Source of the DNA: Granulosicoccus sp036478565
GTDB taxonomy: Bacteria; Pseudomonadota; Gammaproteobacteria; Granulosicoccales; Granulosicoccaceae
DNA length: 64,000 nt
Direction: 5' to 3'
NCBI GenBank assembly: GCA_965224525.1
Contig: OZ245050.1
Span: forward strand, 868,001 to 932,000
Shown here: positions 1 to 8,469 of the stretch, in pieces
Layout: the number at the start of each line of letters is the position of its first letter
Position numbering within the stretch: position 1 is the stretch's first letter
Position numbers and translations under genes: made by a program
The notes under the pieces: generated by a model
The model's input: only the letters and a program-made list of their open reading frames with translations
Told to the model about the DNA's origin: nothing
Databases searched by the model: none

Positions 1-341
1 AATGAATAGAGCTGCAGCACCTCGGGAGAATTGGCTTTCCAGCGTTGGCTAACGGGGTGATCAGTGACGGCGTTCATGGTTGCGAGGGTTCAAATTGAGA
101 AAGGCCAAGTATAACGCCAGAGCGAATGTAACTGGCGTTGCTGGCTGATCGTCCTCTCGGGGTATTCTTGAGGCATCGGGTGATCGGTGATCCGTGCTCG
201 CGGAGGTATTGGTGAAAGAGCTTGCGCGGCCCGATGTGTGCAGGTCGTTTACTCGATTGAACACAGTTCACAAAGCACTGGATAATCAGTTCAGCGCTGC
301 CATACTTGAGTAAGTAATCCGTTGAGTCAGGAGTATATTTC
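1..341. other. Non-coding or unrecognised left edge
   Basis: I recognise no gene here. Minus-strand reading frames exist but have unconvincing composition, and the longest runs antisense into the start of the next gene. The last part carries a GGAG ribosome site for the gene at 342. The stretch may hold that gene's promoter. Confidence 0.4.
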
Positions 342-1445
342 ATGATCACAGTACGTTCTGCACGACACCTGTGCAGCCGATTCCATGTTGCCGGAATTTC
401 TGTCTGTATTTTTCTTGGAGCTACCACCGGATTGCAGGCTGGCACCTTCATCTATGAGGCGATTGATGACTTTCCATCAATCGATGTCGGAGAAGTGCCG
501 TACTACCGAGACACCGGTACTGGTCTGAACGTGCTTGCCATCAATGCAGCCAACTCGACCTATCGTGAAAAGTTTGCGCGCGCAGAGCGAGTGTTTGAAG
601 GGCCGGCAGGCAATTACAATATCACCTTGCTAACGCTTGGAGAGCTGGACGGTGAAGGTGTCTATCGATTGCGCGTCAATGGTGAACTGGTAGATGAGGT
701 CACCAACGCAGCTGTCGATATTGACTACACCGAACAACAGCATGAATTCGCGAATGTTCTGCTACCCGCAGATGCTGTGCTTGCTGTTGAGTCGCTTGCC
801 AATTCCAATGACCTGATTCCCGAAGGTGACGGCTTTGCGTTTGCACGTGGTCGTTGGCGACGACTGAGTTTGCAGAGCGTTGGTGATACTGGTGAGCCGA
901 CGGTCGATCTCGGTGTGTCGCTAACACTCGGCGCTTCAGCATTCGAGCAGGATAAAAACATTCAGATCACAGCTACGGTGCAGAACCAATCCCAAGAGAC
1001 GGTTGCCACCTCGCCGCAGTTGGTTGTTACTTTGCCCGCTCACGTCAGTTTCGTAGAAGGCACAGAGTGCGCGGCCGATCTGCAGCTGGTGAGCTGCGCG
1101 CTACCGGAGTTAGCGCCTGGTGCAGAGGTTGACATAGCCCTGGTTGCGCACCTTAATGAGCAGAATGAGGCGGTTATTGAGGCCGCGGCCTCCGCCGATC
1201 AATCCGACGCTAACCTGGCAGACAATACTGCAAGGGAGGTCTTCTCCGCTCAGTCGCAGAGCGAGCCGGATACAACTACAGACCCTACTGGAGTCCCGAG
1301 CACCGAACCGGAAGCGCCTGCAACCAACGGGGACACTGATGGCGAAAGTAGTTCAGGTGCTTTTTCTCCAGGTTTGTGGCTAGCTGTATTTATATTTCTG
1401 TATCTACGCAGGAAGCCATTGTTTGGCGTCTTACACCAAAAATAG
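342..1445 (+). CDS. Secreted protein with DUF11-like domain and C-terminal membrane tail
   Basis: A 367-residue protein I cannot name. ATG 342 follows GGAG with a 9-nt spacer. Residues 1 to about 33 look like a signal peptide. Residues 35–185 form a beta-rich domain of unknown family. Residues about 187–300 resemble a DUF11/CARDB-type beta-sandwich (PQLVVTLPAHVSFVEG, then a LADNTA-like end) as found in repeats of secreted proteins. A Thr/Ser/Pro/Glu-rich linker follows, then a hydrophobic segment (LWLAVFIFLYL) and RRK near the C-terminus, a tripartite tail resembling rhombosortase GlyGly-CTERM signals, though the Gly-Gly itself is poor. The 3' end overlaps the convergent gene by 56 bp. Export and a cell-surface location are inferred; the function is unknown. 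Confidence 0.75.
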   Translation: MITVRSARHLCSRFHVAGISVCIFLGATTGLQAGTFIYEAIDDFPSIDVGEVPYYRDTGTGLNVLAINAANSTYREKFARAERVFEGPAGNYNITLLTLGELDGEGVYRLRVNGELVDEVTNAAVDIDYTEQQHEFANVLLPADAVLAVESLANSNDLIPEGDGFAFARGRWRRLSLQSVGDTGEPTVDLGVSLTLGASAFEQDKNIQITATVQNQSQETVATSPQLVVTLPAHVSFVEGTECAADLQLVSCALPELAPGAEVDIALVAHLNEQNEAVIEAAASADQSDANLADNTAREVFSAQSQSEPDTTTDPTGVPSTEPEAPATNGDTDGESSSGAFSPGLWLAVFIFLYLRRKPLFGVLHQK

Positions 1446-3984
1446 CCAAAGCCAGTACAACGAAGTAGTCGGCACTGCCGCCGGAGTTGTTACCGACAGC
1501 TGCGCCAGTTGCAGGTTCTGCCGACTGTTCCTGTTCTCTACCTGATGATGCTATCGCTCCGGCTGTGCAATCCGGTTCAATTGAAATCTCCAGATTCAGT
1601 TCCTTATTGGCATTAATGGCGAAATCATTGCCGTTGGCTTCCATGTCCAGTATCAAAGTCAGTGCCTCTCCACTGGTTACCGAAATATCCAGAGGAACCC
1701 GGTAACTGTTGTTACTGGTGAATTCCGAATCGAATGTTGCAACAACTCGATCGCGTATGGGTACGTTATCTGAATCGTTAGCCGAAACGCTGGTCGCTGC
1801 ACTGACTGTCAAGGAACCATTGCCCCGGTCCTCAGCCACTGTGAAGCCCAGTGACACGATTTGCGTACCGGCGGGAATACTGCTCAGGTCAAAACCGAGA
1901 AATGTTGTGCGTCGATTGTGTTCTATACGCAGATTGTCGCCATCATGACGAACGCCATTTTCGGTATACCAGTGACGGGTTGCAGGAACAACCAGCGTTT
2001 CGGCTTTACAAGTGTCAGGTAAGGCCGACGCAAGGTCAGGTGTGGTTTCAGTTGCTGTTGCAGACTGATCGGAACCGTCGCCTCTGTCGTTACTATCGGT
2101 TGAATCACCGCTGCCTGTGGTGTCAGGTACGTCAGCGTCTCCGGTATTGTTAACAGGGATTATTGCTGATGGCTTCCCTTCTGCAATGCCATCTGTATTG
2201 TTTGTATTTTTAACCAGCACTACCCAGTCCTGGTTGGTTTCGGCTGGTGGTTTGCCCAGATCAAGCGTGCTGCCGTTGATAATTTTTGCTTTACCCGAAA
2301 ATTCGCCTTTGCGCGGGTCATACCAGGCCAGCTGGTAACTGCCGTCGCTCACTTTCAATCGCGGTTCGGTGTTTGCGCGGGTTAAGTAAACAGCATAGGT
2401 ATCGCCTGCTTTGGCAAACACCTGGTCACCATCACCGCCGCCCGATAGCAGAGAATCTGCCGGGTTCATTTTTGTAAACGGCAGGTTCTGCAACATGAAG
2501 TTGCGTGCATGGCGCATGTAGCGGTACATGTCGGCGCGAGTGCGGAAGTCTTCCGTACGCATGTCACCGCCCAGTGGCAGCGCATGGTAGCCAAAATACC
2601 ATTCAACATTGCCGCCGCTAAAATATACCGGGTACAGAACTTTACGGCGCAAGCTATCGATATTGGTATCTGACAGTCCTTCCTGCGCTGGTCCGACTTC
2701 ATCCATATCGATTACCCAGGGCCAGCCTGCATCGCGTGATTGAGTACGCCAGGATTCTACAAACTGTTCTGAATTATTAGGTGAAAATTGAATGGACGTA
2801 ATATCGATGTCAGTATTGCCAAGCAGAGCATCGTAGGTGTCCGATGGCTTGTCTTTGCGGGTGTGCGTGCCGATGGGGTGTGCGGCCCAGTCGATGCTAC
2901 GCAGATAATCAGCGATAGAACGGTGACGGTCGGCCCCCAATCGGCTCTCCTCACTCATATTCCACTTGACCGCGTTCAGGTAGGTGAATCGTGCAACCAG
3001 TTCGCGCAGAAACAGCTTTCGTTCCAGGCCAAGATTGCCGCCATCCAGCCATTCAGTATTGGGGACCTCTTGCTCTGCCAGTACGATATGGGCGGCAATA
3101 CCTTTGCGTTGCATATGGTTCAGGACCGTGTTCCATTGGCGCAGCTTCGACACGTCATAATGTGTCTTGTCAAAGCGTGTCTTGGCAGCGCCGACAAACG
3201 GATAGGTCTCGCGGCCGTCACCGCCCAGGTTCATCGGCAGAAAATACAGTGAGTTGACCGCCTCATTGGACAGGTAGTTAATTGCACCGATAATGCCCTT
3301 GCCGTCAATGCCGGTATCAGCACTGGTAAAATCGGGATCGCCGGCGTGCCAGTCCTTGATGTGTGGCGCGTAACGATGCAGACCATCGATCAGCTTGCCA
3401 GTGTTGACGCCACCCGATTGATTGATCGTGTTATCAAATCCGGCGTAGCCAAAGAAGTTTTCGGGACTGTCGATGCCGCCTTTGATCCAGAATCCGCCAT
3501 CGGCCTGTTTAAGGTAGTGCTCGCCAACGTAGTCAAGCCTGCCATCGGCGAGAAACCCGGGTGCTGACGGATTACGGACCGCGACGGTAAACTTGCCCGC
3601 AGCGCCGTTTTCGCCAACCGCTAAACCTGCAGCATCGCCAACCGCGATCGACGTTCCGGTTTTGAAGTTGACGCTGTAACTCCACTCACCCGGCTCGTCG
3701 GGTGTAAAGCGAATTCGCCATACATTTCCGCTACCGCCGCCTACGCCGTCGCCGGCAAAAAATCCAGGAACAACAGACTGGTTGCCGTCTGGTCCGGTCA
3801 GCGCGATATTCAAGCGAAAATCGAGAAACGGATTAGGCGCATCATCTCGTTCGTTGGCCGTCGGGCCGGCGACATCAATTTCCATCGGTTGCCATTGTGT
3901 TGGCGCGACGGAAATAGTGGTTGCCAGCAGACTACCGGGTAGCAAACAGGCTGTAGTTAGCAGAAAGCATAATCCCAAACGCAT
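1390..3984 (-). CDS. DUF5060 glycoside hydrolase-like secreted protein, GlyGly-CTERM tail
   Basis: 864 residues from the ATG at 3984, chosen because AAGGAA lies six bases upstream and a clean signal peptide (MRLGLCFLLTTACLL) follows; a longer frame begins 23 codons earlier without support. After the signal comes a DUF5060 N-terminal beta domain (about residues 25–115), then a TIM-barrel-like region with carboxylates in WNMSEE and DMDEVGP that are candidate catalytic acids, then a small beta domain like the putative collagen-binding domain found after such barrels (YAVYLTRA...WYDPRKGEF). An Asp/Ser/Thr linker leads to a DNRLRE/CBM96-like sandwich (TFLGFDLSSIPAGTQI) and a GlyGly-CTERM tail (SGGSADYFVVLALAIFGVRR). 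It is probably a surface polysaccharide-degrading enzyme; the substrate is unknown. Confidence 0.8.
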   Translation of the reverse strand: MRLGLCFLLTTACLLPGSLLATTISVAPTQWQPMEIDVAGPTANERDDAPNPFLDFRLNIALTGPDGNQSVVPGFFAGDGVGGGSGNVWRIRFTPDEPGEWSYSVNFKTGTSIAVGDAAGLAVGENGAAGKFTVAVRNPSAPGFLADGRLDYVGEHYLKQADGGFWIKGGIDSPENFFGYAGFDNTINQSGGVNTGKLIDGLHRYAPHIKDWHAGDPDFTSADTGIDGKGIIGAINYLSNEAVNSLYFLPMNLGGDGRETYPFVGAAKTRFDKTHYDVSKLRQWNTVLNHMQRKGIAAHIVLAEQEVPNTEWLDGGNLGLERKLFLRELVARFTYLNAVKWNMSEESRLGADRHRSIADYLRSIDWAAHPIGTHTRKDKPSDTYDALLGNTDIDITSIQFSPNNSEQFVESWRTQSRDAGWPWVIDMDEVGPAQEGLSDTNIDSLRRKVLYPVYFSGGNVEWYFGYHALPLGGDMRTEDFRTRADMYRYMRHARNFMLQNLPFTKMNPADSLLSGGGDGDQVFAKAGDTYAVYLTRANTEPRLKVSDGSYQLAWYDPRKGEFSGKAKIINGSTLDLGKPPAETNQDWVVLVKNTNNTDGIAEGKPSAIIPVNNTGDADVPDTTGSGDSTDSNDRGDGSDQSATATETTPDLASALPDTCKAETLVVPATRHWYTENGVRHDGDNLRIEHNRRTTFLGFDLSSIPAGTQIVSLGFTVAEDRGNGSLTVSAATSVSANDSDNVPIRDRVVATFDSEFTSNNSYRVPLDISVTSGEALTLILDMEANGNDFAINANKELNLEISIEPDCTAGAIASSGREQEQSAEPATGAAVGNNSGGSADYFVVLALAIFGVRRQTMASCVDTEI

Positions 3985-4373
3985 CGCAGTTCCTTGTTTG
4001 CAGCGCCCGATTCCGGGCTGATAACAAGCCAGATTCGACTGAATTCCGGCCATGCACCACCACTTTGGCGGCTGGCCAGGCGATTAGATGGACGGTAGCC
4101 GCAAGGAACATTGACCAATAAACAAGTTGTTCGTTGTAAATGTGAACTAAATCACTGATTTTTGGATTTATAAGCCAGGTCGCTCGGCAGTTTCGGCAGT
4201 TGGGTGTTTGTTTGCTGAAAAATCACGTTGTGGGAAAGTAGTAACAGCGAGGGCACAACTGTCGCGATTGACCACAAATAACCTGACAGAGGCCTACTCT
4301 CAAAAGAGATATAAACAAATGTTTATGTGTTTATGGGACAATGCGCCCGATTCCACTGGAGACGACAGGCGCA
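3985..4373. other. Divergent intergenic region before metK
   Basis: About 390 bases between the divergent hydrolase-like gene and metK. It should hold both promoters. I looked for a SAM or SAH riboswitch and did not recognise a consensus core. The one clear element is the ATAAACA/TGTTTAT inverted repeat at 4311–4326, listed separately. Confidence 0.5.
4311..4334 (+). promoter_or_regulatory. Inverted-repeat operator candidate upstream of metK
   Basis: ATAAACA (4311–4317) and TGTTTAT (4320–4326) form a perfect 7-bp inverted repeat with a 2-bp spacer, and a third half-site TGTTTAT lies at 4328–4334. TATAAA at 4310–4315 could be a −10 box, so a bound protein would block it. It sits about 50 bases before the metK start. 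Operators of SAM-cycle genes are known in other proteobacteria (SahR, MetJ), but I cannot match this motif to either. Confidence 0.45.
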
Positions 4374-5543
4374 ATGGCCAACGATTACATATTTACTTCC
4401 GAATCGGTATCGGAAGGGCATCCGGACAAAATGGCCGATCAAATCTCGGATGCAGTGCTGGATGCCATCCTTTCTCATGACAAAAATGCCCGTGTCGCCT
4501 GCGAAACAATGGTCAAAACCGGACTGGTGGTCATAGCCGGTGAAATTACCACCTCGGCCTACATCGACCTTGAAGCTCTGGTGCGCAAAAAGGTCACCGA
4601 GATAGGTTATGACCGGTCGGAAGTGGGCTTCGATGGTGAGACCTGCGCCGTACTGAACGGCATCGGCAAGCAGTCGCCGGATATCGCTCAAGGTGTTGAT
4701 CGCGCTGCGCCGGAAGAGCAGGGAGCGGGTGACCAGGGTCTGATGTTTGGTTATGCCAATAATGAAACCGATGTGCTGATGCCAGCGCCGATTACCTATG
4801 CGCATCGACTGGTCGAGCAGCAATCCCAAATGCGTCGTAACGGTACGTTACCGTGGTTACGTCCAGATGCTAAAAGCCAGGTTACATTGCGTTATCAGGA
4901 GGGTAAGCCGGTCGGCATAGACGCCGTCGTATTGTCCACACAACATGACCCCGATATCGCGCTGTCAGATTTGCGTGAAGCCGTCATGGAAAATATTCTG
5001 AAACCGGTACTGCCGTCAACCTGGCTGAGCGAGTGTCCGAGTGAAAATATCCATATCAATCCAACTGGCAATTTTGTCATCGGCGGGCCTGTGGGTGACT
5101 GTGGTTTGACCGGGCGTAAAATTATCGTCGACACTTACGGTGGTATGGCTCGTCATGGTGGCGGTGCATTTTCCGGTAAGGATCCATCCAAGGTGGATCG
5201 TTCCGCGGCCTATGCCGGTCGCTATGTAGCAAAGAATATTGTTGCTGCCGCGTTGGCCGACAAGTGCGAGATACAGGTTTCATATGCTATCGGTGTGGCT
5301 CAGCCTACGTCTATCACAGTCGATACATTTGGCACTGGAAAAATTGACGACCGGCGAATCGAGGCAATTGTTCGTGACGTTTTTGATTTACGTCCTTTTG
5401 GCATCGTCACTATGCTGGATCTGATTCGCCCGATATATCAGCAGACAGCTGCCTACGGCCATTTTGGCCGTGAACTTCCGGACTTTACCTGGGAGAAAAC
5501 TGACCGGGCCGATGCTTTGCGACAGGCTGCCGGGTTGGCCTGA
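4374..5543 (+). CDS. metK: S-adenosylmethionine synthetase
   Basis: 389 residues, the usual length for MetK (E. coli 384). It makes S-adenosylmethionine from methionine and ATP in the cytoplasm, releasing phosphate and pyrophosphate. The start is placed at MANDYIFTSESVSEGHPD, the conserved N-terminus, rather than 11 codons earlier. Visible motifs: GHPDKMADQ near residue 15 (ATP and metal binding), GAGDQGLMFGYA near 118, and the glycine-rich GGAFSGKDPSKVDRS near 262, which carries lysines of the phosphate-binding loop. The ribosome site is weak (GGAG 13 bases upstream). ahcY follows 50 bases later, so the two are probably cotranscribed. Confidence 0.97.
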   Translation: MANDYIFTSESVSEGHPDKMADQISDAVLDAILSHDKNARVACETMVKTGLVVIAGEITTSAYIDLEALVRKKVTEIGYDRSEVGFDGETCAVLNGIGKQSPDIAQGVDRAAPEEQGAGDQGLMFGYANNETDVLMPAPITYAHRLVEQQSQMRRNGTLPWLRPDAKSQVTLRYQEGKPVGIDAVVLSTQHDPDIALSDLREAVMENILKPVLPSTWLSECPSENIHINPTGNFVIGGPVGDCGLTGRKIIVDTYGGMARHGGGAFSGKDPSKVDRSAAYAGRYVAKNIVAAALADKCEIQVSYAIGVAQPTSITVDTFGTGKIDDRRIEAIVRDVFDLRPFGIVTMLDLIRPIYQQTAAYGHFGRELPDFTWEKTDRADALRQAAGLA

Positions 5544-5593
5544 CGGTTCTGCAGCTAAACCTTTTTTTTAAATTGTTAACGAGAAAAATCAAG

Positions 5594-6892
5594 ATGAGTG
5601 CAACTACAGAAGACTATAAAGTCGCTGACATAAGCCTTGCAGACTATGGTCGCAAGGAAATTGCCATCGCGGAAAATGAAATGCCAGGCTTGATGGCGCT
5701 GCGAGCAGAGTATGCTGGCAAGAACCCGCTGAAAGGTGCGCGTATTGCAGGCTGCTTGCATATGACTATCCAGACGGCGGTGTTGATTGAAACGCTGACT
5801 GATCTGGGTGCGGAAGTGCGCTGGTCTTCTTGCAATATTTTTTCTACACAGGACCATGCAGCATCTGCCATGGCCGCCGCCGGTGTACCAGTGTTTGCCT
5901 GGAAAGGTGAAACTGAAGAAGAGGCGGCCTGGTGTATTCACCAGACGATCAAAGGCCCGGATGGTTGGGTACCGAATCTGATTCTTGATGATGGTGGTGA
6001 TCTGACCATCATGATGCATGAGGACTACCCGGAGTTAATGGATGGGGTCATGGGCCTTTCTGAAGAAACCACCACGGGTGTTCATCGGCTTGCTGAAATG
6101 GCTAAAAAAGGCACGTTGAAAGTACCGGCCATCAACGTCAACGATTCTGTCACCAAGTCCAAGTTTGACAACCTTTATGGTTGCCGCGAATCACTGCTTG
6201 ACGGTATCAAGCGGGCAACCGATGTCATGATTGCGGGCAAGATTGCTATCGTGCTGGGTTACGGTGATGTGGGTAAGGGTTGTGCGCAGGCATTTCGCGG
6301 TATGGGTGCAACGGTTTGGGTCACAGAGATTGATCCGATCAATGCATTGCAAGCTACGATGGAAGGCTATCGGGTTGTACGCATGGACGAAGTGGCAGAT
6401 CAAGTCGATATCGTTGTGACCACGACGGGCAATGTCAATGTTGTTACGCACGAACATATGCTGAAGCTCAAGAACGAATCGATCGTTTGTAATATTGGTC
6501 ACTTCGACAATGAAATTGATGTTGCCAGTTTGCGTCAATACACGTGGGAGAATATCAAACCACAAGTAGATCAGATCATTTTCCCTGACGGCAAACGCAT
6601 CACTTTGCTGGCCGAAGGGCGATTGGTTAACCTTGGCTGTGCGACGGGTCACCCCAGTTTTGTCATGTCGGCCTCGTTTACCAATCAGGTGCTGGCGCAG
6701 ATTGAACTCTGGGAGCGCTCAGAGCAGTACGATGTCAATGTACACATTCTGCCGAAGTCTCTCGACGAAAAGGTCGCTCGACTACACCTGGCAAAGGTGG
6801 GTGCAAATCTGACCGAGATGACCACCGAGCAGAGTGACTACCTTGGCATTGACAAGGCCGGCCCTTACAAGGCAAATCACTACCGGTACTAA
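5594..6892 (+). CDS. ahcY: Adenosylhomocysteinase
   Basis: 432 residues. It reversibly hydrolyses S-adenosylhomocysteine to homocysteine and adenosine using tightly bound NAD, relieving product inhibition of methyltransferases. I start at MSATTEDYKVADISLADYG, where homology begins. The substrate-binding lysine/aspartate motif SVTKSKFDNLYGCRESLLDG lies near residues 185–204. The Rossmann fingerprint VLGYGDVGKGCAQAFRGMG starts near 219, and the conserved C-terminus ends in KANHYRY. It follows metK in the same direction. No SAH riboswitch was recognised before it; control may come through the metK promoter. A hairpin just downstream probably ends the transcript. Confidence 0.97.
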   Translation: MSATTEDYKVADISLADYGRKEIAIAENEMPGLMALRAEYAGKNPLKGARIAGCLHMTIQTAVLIETLTDLGAEVRWSSCNIFSTQDHAASAMAAAGVPVFAWKGETEEEAAWCIHQTIKGPDGWVPNLILDDGGDLTIMMHEDYPELMDGVMGLSEETTTGVHRLAEMAKKGTLKVPAINVNDSVTKSKFDNLYGCRESLLDGIKRATDVMIAGKIAIVLGYGDVGKGCAQAFRGMGATVWVTEIDPINALQATMEGYRVVRMDEVADQVDIVVTTTGNVNVVTHEHMLKLKNESIVCNIGHFDNEIDVASLRQYTWENIKPQVDQIIFPDGKRITLLAEGRLVNLGCATGHPSFVMSASFTNQVLAQIELWERSEQYDVNVHILPKSLDEKVARLHLAKVGANLTEMTTEQSDYLGIDKAGPYKANHYRY

Positions 6893-6904
6893 TATAACGG
6901 AAGT

Positions 6905-6934
6905 CCCTCCTTCCGGTGGTGCCGGGGAGGAGGG
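6905..6934 (+). terminator. Hairpin after ahcY, terminator-like
   Basis: CCCTCCTTCC (6905–6914) pairs with GGGGAGGAGGG-type sequence ending at 6934, giving a 10-bp GC-rich stem with one G·T pair and a 10-base loop. It starts 12 bases past the ahcY stop. The downstream run is only cttgcgtttctc, so the U-tract is poor; it may act as a terminator or as a 3' stabiliser. Confidence 0.5.
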
Positions 6935-7207
6935 CTTGCGTTTCTCAACAGGCCGTCCACCAGTTCGTGATCGCCAAAGTTATATAATTACATTCGGACT
7001 GCAGTGTGGTTATCGCAATCCAGTCCGGATGTTCAATCGGGCTCACAAATCAATTACTCTGCACTCGATAACAAACGGTTCAATACCGCCGTAAATTCCT
7101 CTTTTTCCCGGAGCTGCCGTGCTCCTCAGCGTCCGATGTTGACTCAAAGCGTTGGATCGCGAACTATCGGCATGGCGCTATCTGGTATGGTTATATTCAC
7201 GAAGCGA

Positions 7208-7260
7208 CAGATGTAACCTCCGGAAATGTCCTTTTGGTCAAGTCGCCGGAGGTTCATCTG
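7208..7260 (+). promoter_or_regulatory. Long hairpin upstream of the betaine binding-protein gene
   Basis: CAGATG plus AACCTCCGG (7208–7223, with T7214 bulged) pairs perfectly with CCGGAGGTT plus CATCTG (7246–7260), a 15-bp stem around a 22-base loop. It ends 29 bases before the ATG at 7290, so it probably lies in the leader RNA. There is no U-tract, so it is not an ordinary terminator. I know no riboswitch class that matches. Confidence 0.6.
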
Positions 7261-7289
7261 AGTAAAACAGCACTACAACGAGGGATAAC

Positions 7290-8288
7290 ATGCTGAAAAA
7301 ACGATATCTGGCGAGCGCCATTCTGGTAGCTGGTGTAATGGCAACACAAAACGCATCCGCAGAGGAATGCGGTGATGTCTCAATTGCCAATATGAACTGG
7401 GCCTCTGCCGAGGTCATTGCAGAAATTGACAAGATAATCCTGTCAGAAGGCTATGGCTGTAACGCGGAGCTGATTTCCGGCGACACCATGCCGACTTTCA
7501 CCTCCATGAATGAAAAAGGCGAACCAGATCTTGCGCCGGAGTTGTGGGTCAATGCGGTTAGAACGCCATTGGATGCTGCTGTCGCGGAAGGTGCGCTGAT
7601 TATTGCAGCCGAGGTTTTGGCTGATGGTGGTGTTGAAGGCTGGTGGATCCCCAAATACCTGGCAGATGCCAACCCCGATATAAAGACACCGGCTGATGCA
7701 TTGGAGCATCCGGAACTGTTCCCGGCCCCGGAAGACGACAGCTTAGGGGCCTTGCATAACTGTCCGTCAGGCTGGAATTGCCAGATAACAACCGGAAATT
7801 TGTTTAAAGCCTATGGTGGTGAGGACAAGGGTTTTGAACTTGTCGATACAGGGTCTGCTGCAGGACTCGATGGTTCAATTGCCAAAGCATACGAGCGCAA
7901 GGAGGGCTGGCTTGGATACTATTGGGCACCAACCGCTGTGCTGGGTCGCTATGAAATGGTCAAGCTGGATATGGGCGAGCACGACAAAGAGCATTGGGAT
8001 GCTTGTACTGCCGTGCTTGACTGTGAAGACCCGAAAATCAATGGATGGGCCAAAAGTGAAGTATTCAGCGTTGTGACCAAAGAATTTGCCGAAAAAGCGG
8101 GTGTTGCCATGGACTATATCGGCAAGCGCAGCTGGAGTAACGATACCGTCAATCAACTGCTGGCCTGGATGGCTGACAATCAGGCGACCGGCGAAGAAGC
8201 GGCGATCTATTTCATCGAAAATAATGAAGATGTTTGGGGCAGTTGGGTCGAAACCGATGTCGCCGAGAAAATCAAGGCGTCACTGTAA
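7290..8288 (+). CDS. Glycine betaine/proline-type ABC transporter substrate-binding protein
   Basis: 332 residues, OpuAC/ProX family. It begins with a signal peptide (MLKKRYLASAILVAGVM..., likely cut after NASA), so the mature protein is periplasmic. The fold is shown by family stretches such as IANMNWASAEVIAEIDKIIL at the N-terminus, PELWVNA near residue 85 and GWWIPKYLAD near 115. It captures a quaternary amine (glycine betaine, choline, proline betaine or perhaps DMSP; the exact ligand cannot be read) and delivers it to the permease at 8470. The tryptophans needed for cation–pi binding are plentiful but I did not assign individual ones. GAGGG precedes the ATG. A terminator-like hairpin follows the gene, which would give more binding protein than permease. 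Confidence 0.9.
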   Translation: MLKKRYLASAILVAGVMATQNASAEECGDVSIANMNWASAEVIAEIDKIILSEGYGCNAELISGDTMPTFTSMNEKGEPDLAPELWVNAVRTPLDAAVAEGALIIAAEVLADGGVEGWWIPKYLADANPDIKTPADALEHPELFPAPEDDSLGALHNCPSGWNCQITTGNLFKAYGGEDKGFELVDTGSAAGLDGSIAKAYERKEGWLGYYWAPTAVLGRYEMVKLDMGEHDKEHWDACTAVLDCEDPKINGWAKSEVFSVVTKEFAEKAGVAMDYIGKRSWSNDTVNQLLAWMADNQATGEEAAIYFIENNEDVWGSWVETDVAEKIKASL

Positions 8289-8322
8289 CGATTTGATTGA
8301 GTTTTATAGGGGTTAGAACAAG

Positions 8323-8349
8323 AGGCGGCTTAGGTCGCCTTTTGTTTTT
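8323..8349 (+). terminator. Intrinsic terminator between binding protein and permease
   Basis: AGGCGGC (8323–8329) and GTCGCCT (8334–8340) form a 7-bp stem with a TTAG loop followed by TTTGTTTTT. It lies 35 bases after the binding-protein gene and 120 before the permease gene. Partial readthrough would set the binding-protein to membrane-complex ratio. Confidence 0.75.
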
Positions 8350-8469
8350 CTGTCTTTAACCATTCGGTCGTAAAGCATACGCGGCCGTTGCAGCAGCAGT
8401 TTAAATGACCCGACAACTCCGTTCAGTGTCGGTTGGCTGGTGAAGCGATGCTAAAAAAGGAGTAATCCG

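Larger units (their letters stand above)
6893..7289. other. Intergenic region between ahcY and the betaine transporter
   Basis: About 400 bases with no convincing gene. It begins with a strong hairpin just after ahcY and ends with a 15-bp-stem hairpin just before the binding-protein gene; both are listed. The middle part shows nothing I recognise and probably contains the transporter promoter. Confidence 0.5.

Noticed and set aside
74..451. 125-residue minus-strand frame at the left edge
   Set aside because: It runs antisense into the signal-peptide region of the well-supported gene at 342, has no recognised domain and no good ribosome site.
3985..4373. SAM or SAH riboswitch before metK
   Set aside because: I compared the leader with the known core sequences from memory and saw no GC-rich conserved core; only the palindrome stands out.
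4323..4829. 168-residue frame antisense to metK
   Set aside because: A shadow of the strongly conserved metK coding strand.
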